Notes: generated by a model from the letters alone, not told the origin. Counted from the first letter of the stretch, positions 28,630-39,024 are shown. The stretch is DNA of 64,000 nt from Winogradskyella eximia (GCF_003386165.1 NZ_QRDV01000001.1:186001-250000), one strand, 5' to 3'. Program-made: numbers and translations.

Positions 28630-30210
28630 TTAAGCTCTATACTTTCCTGAAAGATCTTTTGCTACACTCGTTAATGTATCAATAACCTCATCAGTTAATT
28701 TACCAGCTTTAAGTAAATCTAAAGTACCTCTATGCTTTGCATTTAAGAACTCAATGTAATCTCTTTCAAATTCTTTAACCTTCTCTACAGGAACATCTTT
28801 TAATAAGTTCTTTGAACCAGCATAAATGATTGCTACCTGATCTTCTACTTTAAAAGGATCATTTTGAGCTTGCTTTAAGATTTCAACGTTACGTTTACCT
28901 TTGTTAATTACATTTAAAGTAACGGCATCTAAATCTGAACCAAACTTAGCAAACGCTTCTAATTCACGGTACTGAGCTTGATCTAATTTTAATGTACCAG
29001 ATACTTTTTTCATTGATTTAATCTGAGCGTTACCACCAACACGAGATACAGAAATACCTACGTTAATCGCTGGACGAACACCAGAGTTAAATAAATCACC
29101 ATCTAAGAAAATCTGACCATCTGTAATAGAGATCACGTTAGTTGGGATATATGCTGATACGTCACCTGCTTGAGTTTCAATAATTGGTAAAGCTGTTAAT
29201 GAACCACCACCTTTAACCATTGGTTTTAAAACGTCTGGAAGATCGTTCATTTCTTGAGCAATAGCATCATTATTAATGATTTTTGCAGAACGCTCTAATA
29301 ATCTTGAGTGTAAATAAAATACATCACCAGGATATGCCTCACGTCCTGGTGGACGTCTTAATAATAAAGATACCTCACGGTATGCAACGGCTTGTTTTGA
29401 TAAATCATCAAATACAATTAATGCTGGTCTACCAGTATCTCTAAAATACTCACCAATAGAAGCTCCTGTAAAAGGTGCATAAACTTGCATTGCAGCAGGA
29501 TCTGATGCATTCGCAGCGACTATAGTAGTATAAGCTAAAGCTCCTTTTTCTTCTAAAGTTTTAGCAATTAATGCCACTGTAGAAGCTTTTTGACCAATAG
29601 CAACATATATACAATATACAGGTTCACCTGCATCGTAAAATTCTTTTTGATTTAAGATAGCATCAATACAAACGGCAGTTTTACCAGTTTGACGGTCACC
29701 AATTACCAACTCACGTTGTCCTCTACCAACTGGGATCATAGCATCAATAGCTTTAATACCTGTTTGTAATGGTTCAGTTACTGGTTCTCTATAGATAACA
29801 CCTGGTGCTTTACGCTCTAATGGCATCTCATAAGTTTCACCTGTGATTGGTCCTTTACCATCAATTGGATTACCTAAAGTATCTACAACACGACCAACAA
29901 TACCTTCACCTACTTTTACAGATGCGATACGGTTAGTACGTTTTACTGTAGAACCTTCTTTAATACCTACTGAAGTACCTAAAAGTACAATACCTACGTT
30001 ATCTTCTTCAAGGTTTAGTACAATTCCTTCTGCACCACCATCAAATTCAACTAATTCGCCATATTGCGTATTAGCTAATCCGTAAGCACGTACAATACCA
30101 TCACCTACAGTTAATACTGTTCCTACTTCGTCTAATGAAGCACCTGCTTCAAAACCTGAAAGTTGTTGTTTTAAGATTGCTGATATTTCAGCTGGTTTTA
30201 CTTCTGCCAT
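28630..30210 (-). CDS. atpA: F-type ATP synthase alpha subunit
   Basis: The alpha subunit forms the non-catalytic nucleotide sites of the F1 hexamer. The 526-residue sequence has the N-terminal beta-barrel, the P-loop GDRQTGKT (171-178), [33 protein letters not shown] (Walker B and the alpha/beta signature region) and the C-terminal helical domain. Length is slightly longer than the ~510 of most bacteria. It sits between atpH and atpG. Confidence 0.98.
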   Translation of the reverse strand: MAEVKPAEISAILKQQLSGFEAGASLDEVGTVLTVGDGIVRAYGLANTQYGELVEFDGGAEGIVLNLEEDNVGIVLLGTSVGIKEGSTVKRTNRIASVKVGEGIVGRVVDTLGNPIDGKGPITGETYEMPLERKAPGVIYREPVTEPLQTGIKAIDAMIPVGRGQRELVIGDRQTGKTAVCIDAILNQKEFYDAGEPVYCIYVAIGQKASTVALIAKTLEEKGALAYTTIVAANASDPAAMQVYAPFTGASIGEYFRDTGRPALIVFDDLSKQAVAYREVSLLLRRPPGREAYPGDVFYLHSRLLERSAKIINNDAIAQEMNDLPDVLKPMVKGGGSLTALPIIETQAGDVSAYIPTNVISITDGQIFLDGDLFNSGVRPAINVGISVSRVGGNAQIKSMKKVSGTLKLDQAQYRELEAFAKFGSDLDAVTLNVINKGKRNVEILKQAQNDPFKVEDQVAIIYAGSKNLLKDVPVEKVKEFERDYIEFLNAKHRGTLDLLKAGKLTDEVIDTLTSVAKDLSGKYRA

Positions 30211-30266
30211 CTTATTTTAGATATTAGATTTATATTCACTTCAATAGTTCGGTGAACAAAATCAAT

Positions 30267-30803
30267 TTAGTTTAATGTAAATTCTCTTTTTAATTTATCG
30301 AGTTTATTTGCGATACTAGCATTATACTGAATATCTCCAACTCGTAATATGAAACCACCTAAGATGCTTTCGTCTATAATATTTTCTACCTCTGCGTCTT
30401 TCCCTGTAAGTTCTTTAACCTTTGCTAGTACTTTAGTTTTTAGGTCTTCAGTTAATGGTATTGCCGTAGTAACTGAAGCGACTTGGCTACCTCTTAACTC
30501 ATCATATAAATGAATATAACTTAAAGCCACTTCATTTAATAACGGTACCCTTTTATTAGCGATTAAAGTATCTAATAAGTTATTAGTAGTAATATTAGAG
30601 TTCTTAAATATAGCTAATAAAACTGCTTTTTTATCAGAAGATCTTACCACAGGACTTTGAAGCATCTGATTTAAATCTTCACTTTCAGCGATAGCATTAG
30701 CGATTGATTTCATATCACTATTTACCGCCTCAGCAGATTTTTGATCTGTTGCTAAGCTTAAAACCGCTTTAGCATATCGTATTGCCGCTCTTGATCCTGA
30801 CAT
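30267..30803 (-). CDS. atpH: F-type ATP synthase delta subunit
   Basis: The delta subunit (OSCP) joins the b-subunit stator to the top of the alpha3beta3 head. The 178-residue protein starts AIRYAKAVLSLA, the typical N-terminal helix, and near its end has ILGGFILRVGDIQYNASIANKLDKLKREF, the conserved OSCP C-terminal motif. It lies 6 bp after atpF and 56 bp before atpA. Confidence 0.95.
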   Translation of the reverse strand: MSGSRAAIRYAKAVLSLATDQKSAEAVNSDMKSIANAIAESEDLNQMLQSPVVRSSDKKAVLLAIFKNSNITTNNLLDTLIANKRVPLLNEVALSYIHLYDELRGSQVASVTTAIPLTEDLKTKVLAKVKELTGKDAEVENIIDESILGGFILRVGDIQYNASIANKLDKLKREFTLN

Positions 30804-30809
30804 CTCTTA

Positions 30810-31310
30810 CTAGTTTAAAGTTGCTTCACCTAACATCTCTTCAACCAATTTCAATTGCTTGTTTTTGTCAGATAATTCATTACGCACTACTTTTTCTGCT
30901 ATCTCTAAAGATAAGCCAGCTACATTACTTTTTAATTCTGCCATAGCTGCTTTCTTTTCGCTAGTAATAGCTTCTTGTGCTTGTGCAATCATTTTATTGG
31001 CTTGCGTTTTCGCTTCAGCTTCAGCATCAGCAATCATTTTGCTTTTAAGCTCACGAGCTTCTTTAAGCATTGTTTCTCTTTCTAAACGCGCTTCTTGTAA
31101 TAACTTTTGGTTATCTGCTTGAAGATTTGCCATTTCACGCTTCGCTTTTTCAGCAGCATCTAAAGCACCTTGAATACCTTCTTCTCTTTCATTTAAAGAA
31201 TTTAATATTGGTTTCCAAGCAAATTTTACCATTAATAAAATTAATAGTAAAAGCAATATTGTTTGAACCACAAAAAGTCCTGGTGAAAAATCGTTTATTA
31301 ACTTATCCAT
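30810..31310 (-). CDS. atpF: F-type ATP synthase b subunit
   Basis: The b subunit is the peripheral stator. The 166-residue protein has one N-terminal transmembrane helix (about residues 11-28, GLFVVQTILLLLLILLMVKF) and then a continuous charged coiled coil rich in Ala, Glu, Lys and Gln to the C-terminus. KFAWKPILNSLNERE after the membrane helix is a standard b-subunit motif. It follows atpE after a 99-bp spacer. Confidence 0.96.
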   Translation of the reverse strand: MDKLINDFSPGLFVVQTILLLLLILLMVKFAWKPILNSLNEREEGIQGALDAAEKAKREMANLQADNQKLLQEARLERETMLKEARELKSKMIADAEAEAKTQANKMIAQAQEAITSEKKAAMAELKSNVAGLSLEIAEKVVRNELSDKNKQLKLVEEMLGEATLN

Positions 31311-31409
31311 TTTAATAAATAATTAAATATTTTGTCTTTATTTTCAATTTAAAAACACGTCCTGTAACCAACCGTTACAGGATAGTGTTTTGTAAGTTTG
31401 ATTTGATTC

Positions 31410-31616
<207 letters not shown>

Positions 31617-31636
31617 TTAAATTAAAAAAACTCTTA

Positions 31637-32818
31637 TTAAATGAAATCTCCTCTTACGTCTTGCGCATCAGGAACTTCGTGACCATGATCATCATGCTCG
31701 TGTTCGTGATCATGTTCTGCTACAGCCATACCAATAAATAAAGCTGAAAGCATTGTAAATATATACGCTTGTAAAAACGCTACTAAAACTTCTATTAATG
31801 TTATAAAAAATGACAATACTAAAGCTAGTGATGTAGAACCTACAATTCCAAATGACTCTCTTAGATTGTACATAATCGCAATTAAACTCATTACAACAAT
31901 GTGTCCAGCTGATATGTTAGCAAACAAACGAACTAGTAGTGAAAATGGTTTAATTATTAAGGCACCAGCTAATTCAATAATAGCTAATACAGGACGAATT
32001 AAAACTGGTACTCCTGGCATCCACAAAATGTGCATCCAATAATCTTTGTTTCCACTTACAGTATATATTATTAAAGTAAAAATTGCTAAACACGCAGTTA
32101 CTGCTAACTGACCAGTAACATTAAAACCAAATGGAGTAAGACCTAATAAATTCAAAAACCAGATAAAGAAAAATACTGTTAATAAATAACCCGTAAACCT
32201 TCTGTAGTGTTTTTCACCAACATTTGGCCTCGCGATTTCATCTCTAACGTAAAGCACTAATGGCTCTAAAACACGTCCAAATCCTGTTGGTATTTTCTTA
32301 GTTTTATATTGTTTTGCTAATTTAGAAAACGAAAATAACATTAATAAGCCTATAAATAAAACACCAATTACACTTTTTGTAATTGATAAATCTAAAACTT
32401 TATGACCGTTTGTAGCATGATGATCCGCATCAAAACTTACAGCAGATGCATTTGCATCTAATTCGTATATTTTAGAATGAATCTTTGCAAATTTCACTCC
32501 GTCTTTTTCAACAATAACATGTCCATCATCATTATGATGAAACTCAGAAGACATAAAAGTTCTTAGCCCTTCAGAAGACCAAACAATAACTGGTAATGGA
32601 AATCCAAAATGCTTTCGCTCTCCTTCATCGTTTGTGTAAGAAAACAATGAGAAATCGTGAGAATCTTGAATGTGGTGTTGAATGTAGGCATCAACCTCAT
32701 TTTTCGTATCTACTTGACCACCATCCCCTCCTTCGTTAAGAGCAAAAATAGAAGTAGGAAGAAACACCAATAATACTAGTGCTAAACTTTTAAAACTTTG
32801 TTGAAATATCTTCATCAT
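31637..32818 (-). CDS. atpB: F-type ATP synthase a subunit with N-terminal extension and His-rich tail
   Basis: The a subunit forms the ion half-channels against the c-ring. The start is set at ATG 32818 (MMKIFQQS), just before a signal-peptide-like segment; a longer open frame to 32845 adds RRFFFDFI, which is less likely. About 120 extracytoplasmic residues precede the five or six transmembrane helices, as usual in Bacteroidota. The essential Arg is in LLVRLFANISAGHIVV. The C-terminus is unusual: an acidic, His-rich tail (AEHDHEHEHDDHGHE) follows the last helix. At about 393 residues it is far longer than the ~270 of E. coli. Confidence 0.95.
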   Translation of the reverse strand: MMKIFQQSFKSLALVLLVFLPTSIFALNEGGDGGQVDTKNEVDAYIQHHIQDSHDFSLFSYTNDEGERKHFGFPLPVIVWSSEGLRTFMSSEFHHNDDGHVIVEKDGVKFAKIHSKIYELDANASAVSFDADHHATNGHKVLDLSITKSVIGVLFIGLLMLFSFSKLAKQYKTKKIPTGFGRVLEPLVLYVRDEIARPNVGEKHYRRFTGYLLTVFFFIWFLNLLGLTPFGFNVTGQLAVTACLAIFTLIIYTVSGNKDYWMHILWMPGVPVLIRPVLAIIELAGALIIKPFSLLVRLFANISAGHIVVMSLIAIMYNLRESFGIVGSTSLALVLSFFITLIEVLVAFLQAYIFTMLSALFIGMAVAEHDHEHEHDDHGHEVPDAQDVRGDFI

Positions 32819-32902
32819 TATAAAATCAAAAAAAAATCGTCTCAAATTCCGTGCAAAAGTACGTAATTTATTAAAATAACAATACCTTTTTATATTTAAA
32901 AT

Positions 32903-33295
32903 TCAGACCTCGTTTTTCGTAATGATTTTAACGATAAAAAATACCTCTAGTCCTAAGAATAAGATTAATGGAGTTAAAAGGTTTAATCGCTCAGCTGTTG
33001 TTAAAACATCTAAATTAAATACAGAAGATTGAAACATTATAAAAAATAAGATGCCTTTAATAAAAAGGGTGGGTAAATAAATAAAACCTAATTGTGGTTG
33101 AAGGCTTTTTATAAATGAAAAGAATTTAAAATGAATACAAATCACCAAGGATGAAATTGCAAAAAACAGGTTGGTATCCCAAAGACTATACCTAACAGAA
33201 ATATTAAAATGATTGAGAATAGAATCTTGAGAAAGATGAATAACTAAAAATAATACTATAAAAGATATGATATATAATAGGAGTGTTTTAATCAT
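32903..33295 (-). CDS. Small membrane protein before atpB, DUF6168-like
   Basis: A 130-residue protein with four hydrophobic segments and short polar loops, positioned where many bacteria encode the AtpI chaperone. It resembles the DUF6168 family found at this site in Flavobacteriaceae. It overlaps the AtpZ gene by 8 bp, so the two are translationally coupled. A role in c-ring assembly or ion supply is inferred from position and not shown by sequence. Confidence 0.8.
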   Translation of the reverse strand: MIKTLLLYIISFIVLFLVIHLSQDSILNHFNISVRYSLWDTNLFFAISSLVICIHFKFFSFIKSLQPQLGFIYLPTLFIKGILFFIMFQSSVFNLDVLTTAERLNLLTPLILFLGLEVFFIVKIITKNEV

Positions 33296-33536
33296 CTTCT
33301 TTAGACACTTTTATAACTTGAGAAATCACTAGATACATAGATGCAAAAACAGAAAGAAGTGTAATTGTAGTTTCCCAAAACTCTTTATCATATTTTAGGT
33401 CTAACCATTTTCCTAAGTAATTACCAAGAAAAATAGTGCCTCCCATTTGAAAAGCAACTGATGTAAACCTTATAAATTTACTTGGACCTTTATTTGGCTT
33501 GGGCACTTTGCGCTTGTTGTGGTCTGCTTGGCTCAT
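33288..33536 (-). CDS. AtpZ/AtpI family protein
   Basis: An 82-residue protein: a basic N-terminus (KRKVPKPNKGPSK), then two transmembrane helices (about 25-42 and 55-75) with the FQMGGTIFLGNYLGKWLD signature of AtpZ/AtpI proteins. These assist F1Fo assembly and have been linked to Mg2+ or Ca2+ handling. The family's N-terminus fits the ATG at 33536, although this makes it overlap the bactofilin gene by 47 bp; no later in-frame ATG would keep the first helix whole. Confidence 0.85.
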   Translation of the reverse strand: MSQADHNKRKVPKPNKGPSKFIRFTSVAFQMGGTIFLGNYLGKWLDLKYDKEFWETTITLLSVFASMYLVISQVIKVSKEDD

Positions 33537-33921
33537 TAGATAATGATTTAACTGTACCTTTCATACTACAAGTAGCATTAAATGTTGCTCCTGGTTCTAC
33601 AGCTAGTTTGGTAATATGTACTTCACCTTCAATATGTGCTGTAGATTTTAGGGACAATGTGCCAGATAAAATAAGTTTACCCGAAAATTTACCTTCAAAA
33701 TCGGCATTTTCTCCTTGTAAAGTTCCTTTTATGTACCCTGATTTACCAACCACTACTTTACCAGAAGTTTTTACATTACCTTCTACGGTTCCATCAATTC
33801 TAAATGGCCCTTGGCTTGCAATATCTCCTACAATTTTAGTGCCTTGTGCGATTATATTTTGCTGTGAACTTGTTTCCATGGTGCCTTGTTGTTTTGGTTT
33901 TTTTCTGTCTGAAGAAAACAT
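33490..33921 (-). CDS. Bactofilin (polymer-forming cytoskeletal protein)
   Basis: Bactofilins polymerise without nucleotide into filaments that organise the cell wall or polarity. The 143-residue protein has the right-handed beta-helix core (about residues 28-115) built of Gly-Val/Lys-rich turns, such as IVGDIASQGPFRIDGTVEGNVKTSGKVVVGKSG, flanked by short unstructured Lys/Gln-rich ends. It lies 17 bp after sprE/porW and overlaps the AtpZ gene by 47 bp. Confidence 0.93.
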   Translation of the reverse strand: MFSSDRKKPKQQGTMETSSQQNIIAQGTKIVGDIASQGPFRIDGTVEGNVKTSGKVVVGKSGYIKGTLQGENADFEGKFSGKLILSGTLSLKSTAHIEGEVHITKLAVEPGATFNATCSMKGTVKSLSNEPSRPQQAQSAQAK

Positions 33922-33938
33922 GTTGATTTGGTTTTAAA

Positions 33939-36563
33939 TTACTGTAATTCTAAATACGCATTTAAATTTTTATGTCGTTGAATTATCGCATAGTTTGGTG
34001 ATGAAATAGCAAAAAATGGTCGTGTAATTTTAGGTTTTACCACACGTCCCTTTTTGTCTTTTTCTTCTGTTTTAAGCAATTCGGCAAATCCTTTTGCTCC
34101 ACCTATACTTTTTAATCCATGAACTACTACAAATGTAGTGTTTTCGTCGTAAACATCTTTTGATGTACTAAGGTCAAAGTATTCTATTTTTGCAACTTCT
34201 TCATCTAACGTCTTTATAAAAGCTTCAATATCTTCTCCTGAATTATTTTCGAATTGAAAAATGACATTAAACTGCTTTGCATCATCATCTGCAATAAATT
34301 TCTTTTTTTCTAAAATCGGAAACGCATTGGTAATAATTTCTTGTGCTTTTTTTCCTTCTTCAGTATTAGCATAAGTTAAAGCAATATAGTTAATACCTTC
34401 TTTATAGGCTTCAAAACCGAAAAGTCTTCCTCTTGCTGATGCTTTTAAAATTTCGAATTTAGGAACAAAAGCATCTCCTTCTAATCGCTTAATTTGTGCT
34501 TCTGCTTCTGTGATTACAGATGCATATTCTTCGTCTGTAAATTGTTTATAGAGTTTGGTGTAAATTGCTTCTGGACTATTTTCATCCTTAGATAATTCAG
34601 ATTGAGGATTTAATAGAATTTCTGCATAACGCGACTCAGGATAATCATTAATTATTGCCATTTTCATGGCTTCTGCTTTTTGGTTAAGTCCTAACTCGAT
34701 ATAAACACGGTATAAATTATACTTTGATGGTAAAACTAAACGATCTTCTGGTTTGTTGTCTAACAGGTTTTCAAACCTTGTTTTAGATAATTCAAACTCT
34801 TTAAATTTTTCCTTATAAATAATTCCGAGTTGATAATAAGCAAAGTTGCGTTCTTTTGCTATACTATCTAAATCAGTTTGTTCTGTTGGTAATGATGCTA
34901 AATAAGTTTCAGGATTAAATCTGGTATCTGCAACAGCAGTATCTGTAATACTATCGTTTGTCTTAGTGTTGGTATTATTAGCACGATCGCTTAGATGTCT
35001 CCAATTGTCTTGTAGTTTACGATCTCCCCAAATTTTTAAGAACTCACTTTTACCGTATGCTACAGTAGTTGAATTATAAAAATAGAAGCTACTATTGCTT
35101 TTACTACTAGTGTTGGTTTGAAAATCTCTAGACATACCTGGTGGATTTCCCTGGTTTTTTTGACTAAATTGTGGATTTCTTTTATCTAAATTATTGGATA
35201 AAGCAGGTTGGCTTTTCTGTTGTTTTAAAGCTTTTTCTTGCTGTTCTTTTTCTTCTAACGCTTTTTGGCGCTGGTCTTCTGCAAATTTTGTGTAAATAGC
35301 CAATTGCTCAGCTTTTGGAAGGCTTACCATTTTTAGAATGCTATCGTTGGTTTGCGCAATACCTTCGTAATAGATAACATCGTCGAGATTTTCGCGCTTC
35401 TTTTTTATGATTCGGTATGGTTTAGTATTAATAACCATTGCAGTTAGGGTAGAATCATAATAAGCTCCGGCTGTTTTATATACATTTTTATCAAAATACA
35501 TATTCCCTAGCGTTTCATAGTTAAGGGATCTTAAGTATTTGTCGGAAGTTGTTTTTCTTAGAGATTTGTTATAATAAACTTCTGCTATACTATCTGATAT
35601 CTTGTTGCGGTGATATTCTGCAATGCGGTAATAGATTTTATCTAAAAATGGTCTATTTTCTCTATTCTCTTCTAGCTCTGTGAGATATTCTTGAAACTCA
35701 ATATCGTCTTCACCTGAAAGGTTGGTATTATATGATTTTTCAAGATGAGCATTAATGTAAAAAGATCTAGGTACTTGGCGATGCATTTCTATAATAGCAT
35801 CAAACTCTATGTTAGCGCTATCTTTTTTTCCAAATTCATTATACAATTGCCCTTTAATAAAATGATAACGTGCTTTTTCTCGTTTAACTTTTGTGTTTTC
35901 TGCAGCAATGGCTAATTGTGCAATGGCGCTATCTTTAGATTTTGTATTAATATAGGCTTGTGCTAATGCCGCAGAGGCATCTGCTAAATCTTGGCCTTCA
36001 ATGTTTTCTTCTTTAAGTAATCGCTTTAATTTCTCAATGGCACCAGCATCATTATCTAAACGCATGCTTGTTTTTTCGCGCCAGATTTTCACTTGGTTAA
36101 TTTTATCGCTTGTTGGATACTTGTTTAAAATATTGTTGAAAGCTGCCATTGCTGGTACAAACCGCTGATCGAAGTAACGTGCTTGGCCTAATAGTAAATA
36201 GGCTTCGTCTATTTGAGGGTTTTTTTCCTTACCTCCAAAATTCATTCCGTGTACCTGTATCGCTTTAATGGCTTTCTCTTCTGCACGTTCAAAATCTGCA
36301 TTTTTGGTTTGTCCTGGCATAAAAATATCCTCGGACACATTCATGCGTTCTACAGGTAAAAGTTCCCAGAAATTTTCGGTGAACTCATTATTTACACCAT
36401 CAATTCCGCGTTCTAAGGCAATATTTCCGTTATAAAGCACATTGTATTTAGTGCCTAAAGCATGAAATTTTCGGTTAATTAATTTATCTTTTTTAGTCGA
36501 ACAGCTTTGAGTAAGCAATGCCACACAAAAAAGCAATAGTATAATGTTGTAATAGGTTTTCAA
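33939..36563 (-). CDS. sprE: Gliding motility/T9SS lipoprotein SprE (PorW)
   Basis: SprE/PorW is a periplasmic lipoprotein needed for type IX secretion and gliding. The 874-residue protein has a lipobox at Cys21 (LTQSC). It continues with the family-typical STKKDKLINRKFHALGTKYNVLYNGN and many TPR-like helical repeats (e.g. AYLLLGQARYFDQRFVPAMAAFNNIL near 130). A Gln/Lys-rich linker lies near residues 425-480, and the C-terminal domain ends in IIQRHKNLNAYLELQ. It is the first gene of the run leading into the ATP synthase genes, and provides the export system for the T9SS cargo seen at 7.5-16 kb. Confidence 0.9.
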   Translation of the reverse strand: MKTYYNIILLLFCVALLTQSCSTKKDKLINRKFHALGTKYNVLYNGNIALERGIDGVNNEFTENFWELLPVERMNVSEDIFMPGQTKNADFERAEEKAIKAIQVHGMNFGGKEKNPQIDEAYLLLGQARYFDQRFVPAMAAFNNILNKYPTSDKINQVKIWREKTSMRLDNDAGAIEKLKRLLKEENIEGQDLADASAALAQAYINTKSKDSAIAQLAIAAENTKVKREKARYHFIKGQLYNEFGKKDSANIEFDAIIEMHRQVPRSFYINAHLEKSYNTNLSGEDDIEFQEYLTELEENRENRPFLDKIYYRIAEYHRNKISDSIAEVYYNKSLRKTTSDKYLRSLNYETLGNMYFDKNVYKTAGAYYDSTLTAMVINTKPYRIIKKKRENLDDVIYYEGIAQTNDSILKMVSLPKAEQLAIYTKFAEDQRQKALEEKEQQEKALKQQKSQPALSNNLDKRNPQFSQKNQGNPPGMSRDFQTNTSSKSNSSFYFYNSTTVAYGKSEFLKIWGDRKLQDNWRHLSDRANNTNTKTNDSITDTAVADTRFNPETYLASLPTEQTDLDSIAKERNFAYYQLGIIYKEKFKEFELSKTRFENLLDNKPEDRLVLPSKYNLYRVYIELGLNQKAEAMKMAIINDYPESRYAEILLNPQSELSKDENSPEAIYTKLYKQFTDEEYASVITEAEAQIKRLEGDAFVPKFEILKASARGRLFGFEAYKEGINYIALTYANTEEGKKAQEIITNAFPILEKKKFIADDDAKQFNVIFQFENNSGEDIEAFIKTLDEEVAKIEYFDLSTSKDVYDENTTFVVVHGLKSIGGAKGFAELLKTEEKDKKGRVVKPKITRPFFAISSPNYAIIQRHKNLNAYLELQ

Positions 36564-36696
36564 ACGTTGGTTCTATTTGGTTAATAGATAACTGAAAAAC
36601 ACCCTGTTTAGTGTGTTAGGACGTAAAAATAAGCATCTTTTTGAATTTTCGATCTTATTTCAGGGTTTTTCGAGGTAATACTATATGTTGAAGCAT

Positions 36697-36733
36697 AAAA
36701 AAAAGCGCGTAACAAATGTGTTACGCGCTTTTA
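36697..36733 (-). terminator. Intrinsic terminator of the PadR-ABC operon
   Basis: AAAAGCGCGTAACA (36701-36714) and TGTTACGCGCTTTT (36719-36732) form a perfect 14-bp stem with a 4-nt loop. T-runs occur on both sides, so it may act in both directions. It lies 20 bp past the ABC ATPase stop. Confidence 0.9.
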
Positions 36734-36751
36734 AGTTTTAGTGAATCATTG

Positions 36752-37480
36752 TTATTCTTCTTCTTCTTCTTGAGAAGCAATTGCACTACTTCCAAAATGT
36801 GCTTCAAGTTCCTTTAAAGTTGTAGGATTGGTTTCTAAATCCTTAATTACATTTCCTTTTTCTAAAACAACAATACGCTCGCAAACGTCGGTAACATGCA
36901 TTAAATCGTGACTAGAGACTAAAACAGTAACTCCTTGTTTTTCGGCTAAATCTTTTATAATTTGTTTAAGTCTTATCTGAGTTGTAGGGTCTAAATTAGC
37001 GAAAGGCTCATCTAAAATAATCACTTCCGGATTACCAATTAAGGCTGCCACAATTCCGGCTTTTTTTTGGTTTCCCTTGCTTAAATCTCTAAGGTATTTT
37101 TTCTTTCCTATAATTTCTCCATTAAAGAAATCTTCAAATTTAGATGTTAAACTATCTACATCAGCTTTGTTTTGGCCACGTAGTTCTCCAATGAAATAAA
37201 AATATTCTTCTGGTGTTAAGTAGCCAATTAAGAAGCTTTCGTCAATAAAAGAAGAGGTGAAAGGTTTCCAATCTTCACTTTCATTTACAACCACACCATT
37301 GCTTGTTATGTTACCTGTTGTTGGTTGAATTAAATCGAGTAATAAACTAAAATAAGTTGTTTTACCAGCTCCATTATTTCCTACCAAACCAAAACTTTGG
37401 CCTTTAGGAATGGTTAATTCTTCAATATTAAGAACTGTAGTTCCGTTATATGTTTTTGAAAGGTTTTTTGTATATATCAT
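36752..37480 (-). CDS. ABC transporter ATP-binding protein
   Basis: A 242-residue nucleotide-binding subunit with Walker A GNNGAGKT (34-41), signature LSKGNQKK (133-140), Walker B VIILDEPF (153-160) and the H-loop SSHD. The signature differs from the usual LSGGQ (Lys in place of the second Gly, Asn before Gln), as in many ABC-2 exporters. It ends in a run of Glu (SQEEEEE). It lies 14 bp after the permease gene and is expected to power it. The exported substrate is unknown. Confidence 0.94.
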   Translation of the reverse strand: MIYTKNLSKTYNGTTVLNIEELTIPKGQSFGLVGNNGAGKTTYFSLLLDLIQPTTGNITSNGVVVNESEDWKPFTSSFIDESFLIGYLTPEEYFYFIGELRGQNKADVDSLTSKFEDFFNGEIIGKKKYLRDLSKGNQKKAGIVAALIGNPEVIILDEPFANLDPTTQIRLKQIIKDLAEKQGVTVLVSSHDLMHVTDVCERIVVLEKGNVIKDLETNPTTLKELEAHFGSSAIASQEEEEE

Positions 37481-37494
37481 AATGCGATGTATTA

Positions 37495-38973
37495 TTAGTT
37501 GTCTTGACTAAAGGCGTTAATCATTTTGTATTTTGAATCGAGATATTTTTTAGTAATGCCTTTCATTAATTTTTTATGAAAAACTATTCCTGTTATTCCA
37601 AGAACGATTAATAAGGCGACTGCAGCTGTAAATCCAGCAAGCCAGTTAACCAATCCAAATAATCCCATTGGCACCAACATTAATGGAATACCAATTAGCC
37701 ATTGTACAGCTCCTGTACCTTGATAATTAAAGGCTGCTTTTTTATCTAATTCTATTTTTTTACGATTGAAGGATCCTCCCCAAAGTATCACGTGTGTGTT
37801 TACTCCAATATTATAAATGGCTGCAGCAAAATGTGCGATTAAGATTTTATATCCGAAATACACGTAAGGAATTCCCAATACAAACAAAAGCACAACACTT
37901 ATAACCATAAGGATAAATTTTGAACGTAAGTATTGTTCGTATTTAATGTTTTGACTCATTAATAGTTTGTAGTAACCACTATCCCAAGCCGGAATGAATT
38001 GCCCGAAGTTGATTAAGAAAAATCCAGTTGAAAATATCCCAATAAAGGCAGACATAAAAGTCATTTCTCTATACATAGGCTGTGGATAAAAGAACAAACC
38101 ATAAAGTACACCAATCAATAATAGAAATGCCATAGATTTGGTACGTTTGTTTCTCCAAATCAGTTTTAAATCTAATTGCATAAATGGTGCAACATCTCCA
38201 AAACGCTTAGTCCAAGATAAATCTGCAGCATTAACTTCAGTTACTTTAGATTTTAAAGAACTATCTAAAAATAATTTACTTCTTAAAATTTTAAAGTTGA
38301 AGGCGTAGCATAATGCTAAAATTGCTAAAGGAATTAATACTAGAATAGGATTATTAGCAATTACCATAAGTGCATCACCAATTAATGTGGTCATTGGAAG
38401 TACACCAAAATAATTTAAGCCAAATAAAACACCAACAACTGAAATAATAGGTAAAACCGATAATTCTTTCTCAGCAGAAAAGGCTTCAATTATAAAGTTT
38501 AAGAAATTTGTAATGAGCACCAAAATGATCATGGTAAACATCCATGTTAAAACCATTGATGTTGAAAAACCATCTCTTATTAGCATAATGCTAAAAGGAA
38601 TGATAGCAAATAGAGGTAAAACATTGAAAAAGGATACTACTGATTTTCCTAAGACATAATTTACAACTGTTGAGCGTTTAATAGGTAGTGTTAATAATGG
38701 TTTAACACTCATAACAGGTAGTTTCTGTAAAAAGAAACGCATCATTAAGTCTCCAATAATCCAGTAAAATATAAATCCGTTCACCATTACAAATGGATCT
38801 TGGTCTGGAAATGTTTCTTTAATAATAAAAAGTAATCCAAAGCCTAAGGCTAGAAACATGGCAATAAAATAAAGCGCAAAAAACACCATTAAGATATTGA
38901 TTGCCATATTTTTCTGCCAATACGACGAACGAAAATATTGTTTCCATTCGAGATTGAGAAAGTGTTTTATCAT
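37495..38973 (-). CDS. ABC transporter permease, DUF5687-like
   Basis: A 492-residue protein with about 10-12 transmembrane helices. It resembles the DUF5687 family of Bacteroidota, which pairs with ABC-2-type ATPases. A cytoplasmic stretch rich in Arg, Lys and Asp near residues 235-275 (LRSKLFLDSSLKSK) probably contacts the ATPase. It is transcribed after three membrane proteins of the same operon and just before the ATP-binding gene. The substrate cannot be inferred. Confidence 0.88.
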   Translation of the reverse strand: MIKHFLNLEWKQYFRSSYWQKNMAINILMVFFALYFIAMFLALGFGLLFIIKETFPDQDPFVMVNGFIFYWIIGDLMMRFFLQKLPVMSVKPLLTLPIKRSTVVNYVLGKSVVSFFNVLPLFAIIPFSIMLIRDGFSTSMVLTWMFTMIILVLITNFLNFIIEAFSAEKELSVLPIISVVGVLFGLNYFGVLPMTTLIGDALMVIANNPILVLIPLAILALCYAFNFKILRSKLFLDSSLKSKVTEVNAADLSWTKRFGDVAPFMQLDLKLIWRNKRTKSMAFLLLIGVLYGLFFYPQPMYREMTFMSAFIGIFSTGFFLINFGQFIPAWDSGYYKLLMSQNIKYEQYLRSKFILMVISVVLLFVLGIPYVYFGYKILIAHFAAAIYNIGVNTHVILWGGSFNRKKIELDKKAAFNYQGTGAVQWLIGIPLMLVPMGLFGLVNWLAGFTAAVALLIVLGITGIVFHKKLMKGITKKYLDSKYKMINAFSQDN

Positions 38974-39024
38974 AGTGTAATGATGGGTTGGTTTATGTAG
39001 TAAGTATTAAAAAACAGAAATTTG

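Noticed and set aside
33482..33937. Long plus-strand open frame opposite the bactofilin gene
   Set aside because: It is antisense to a well-conserved gene and has no family-like motifs or promoter.
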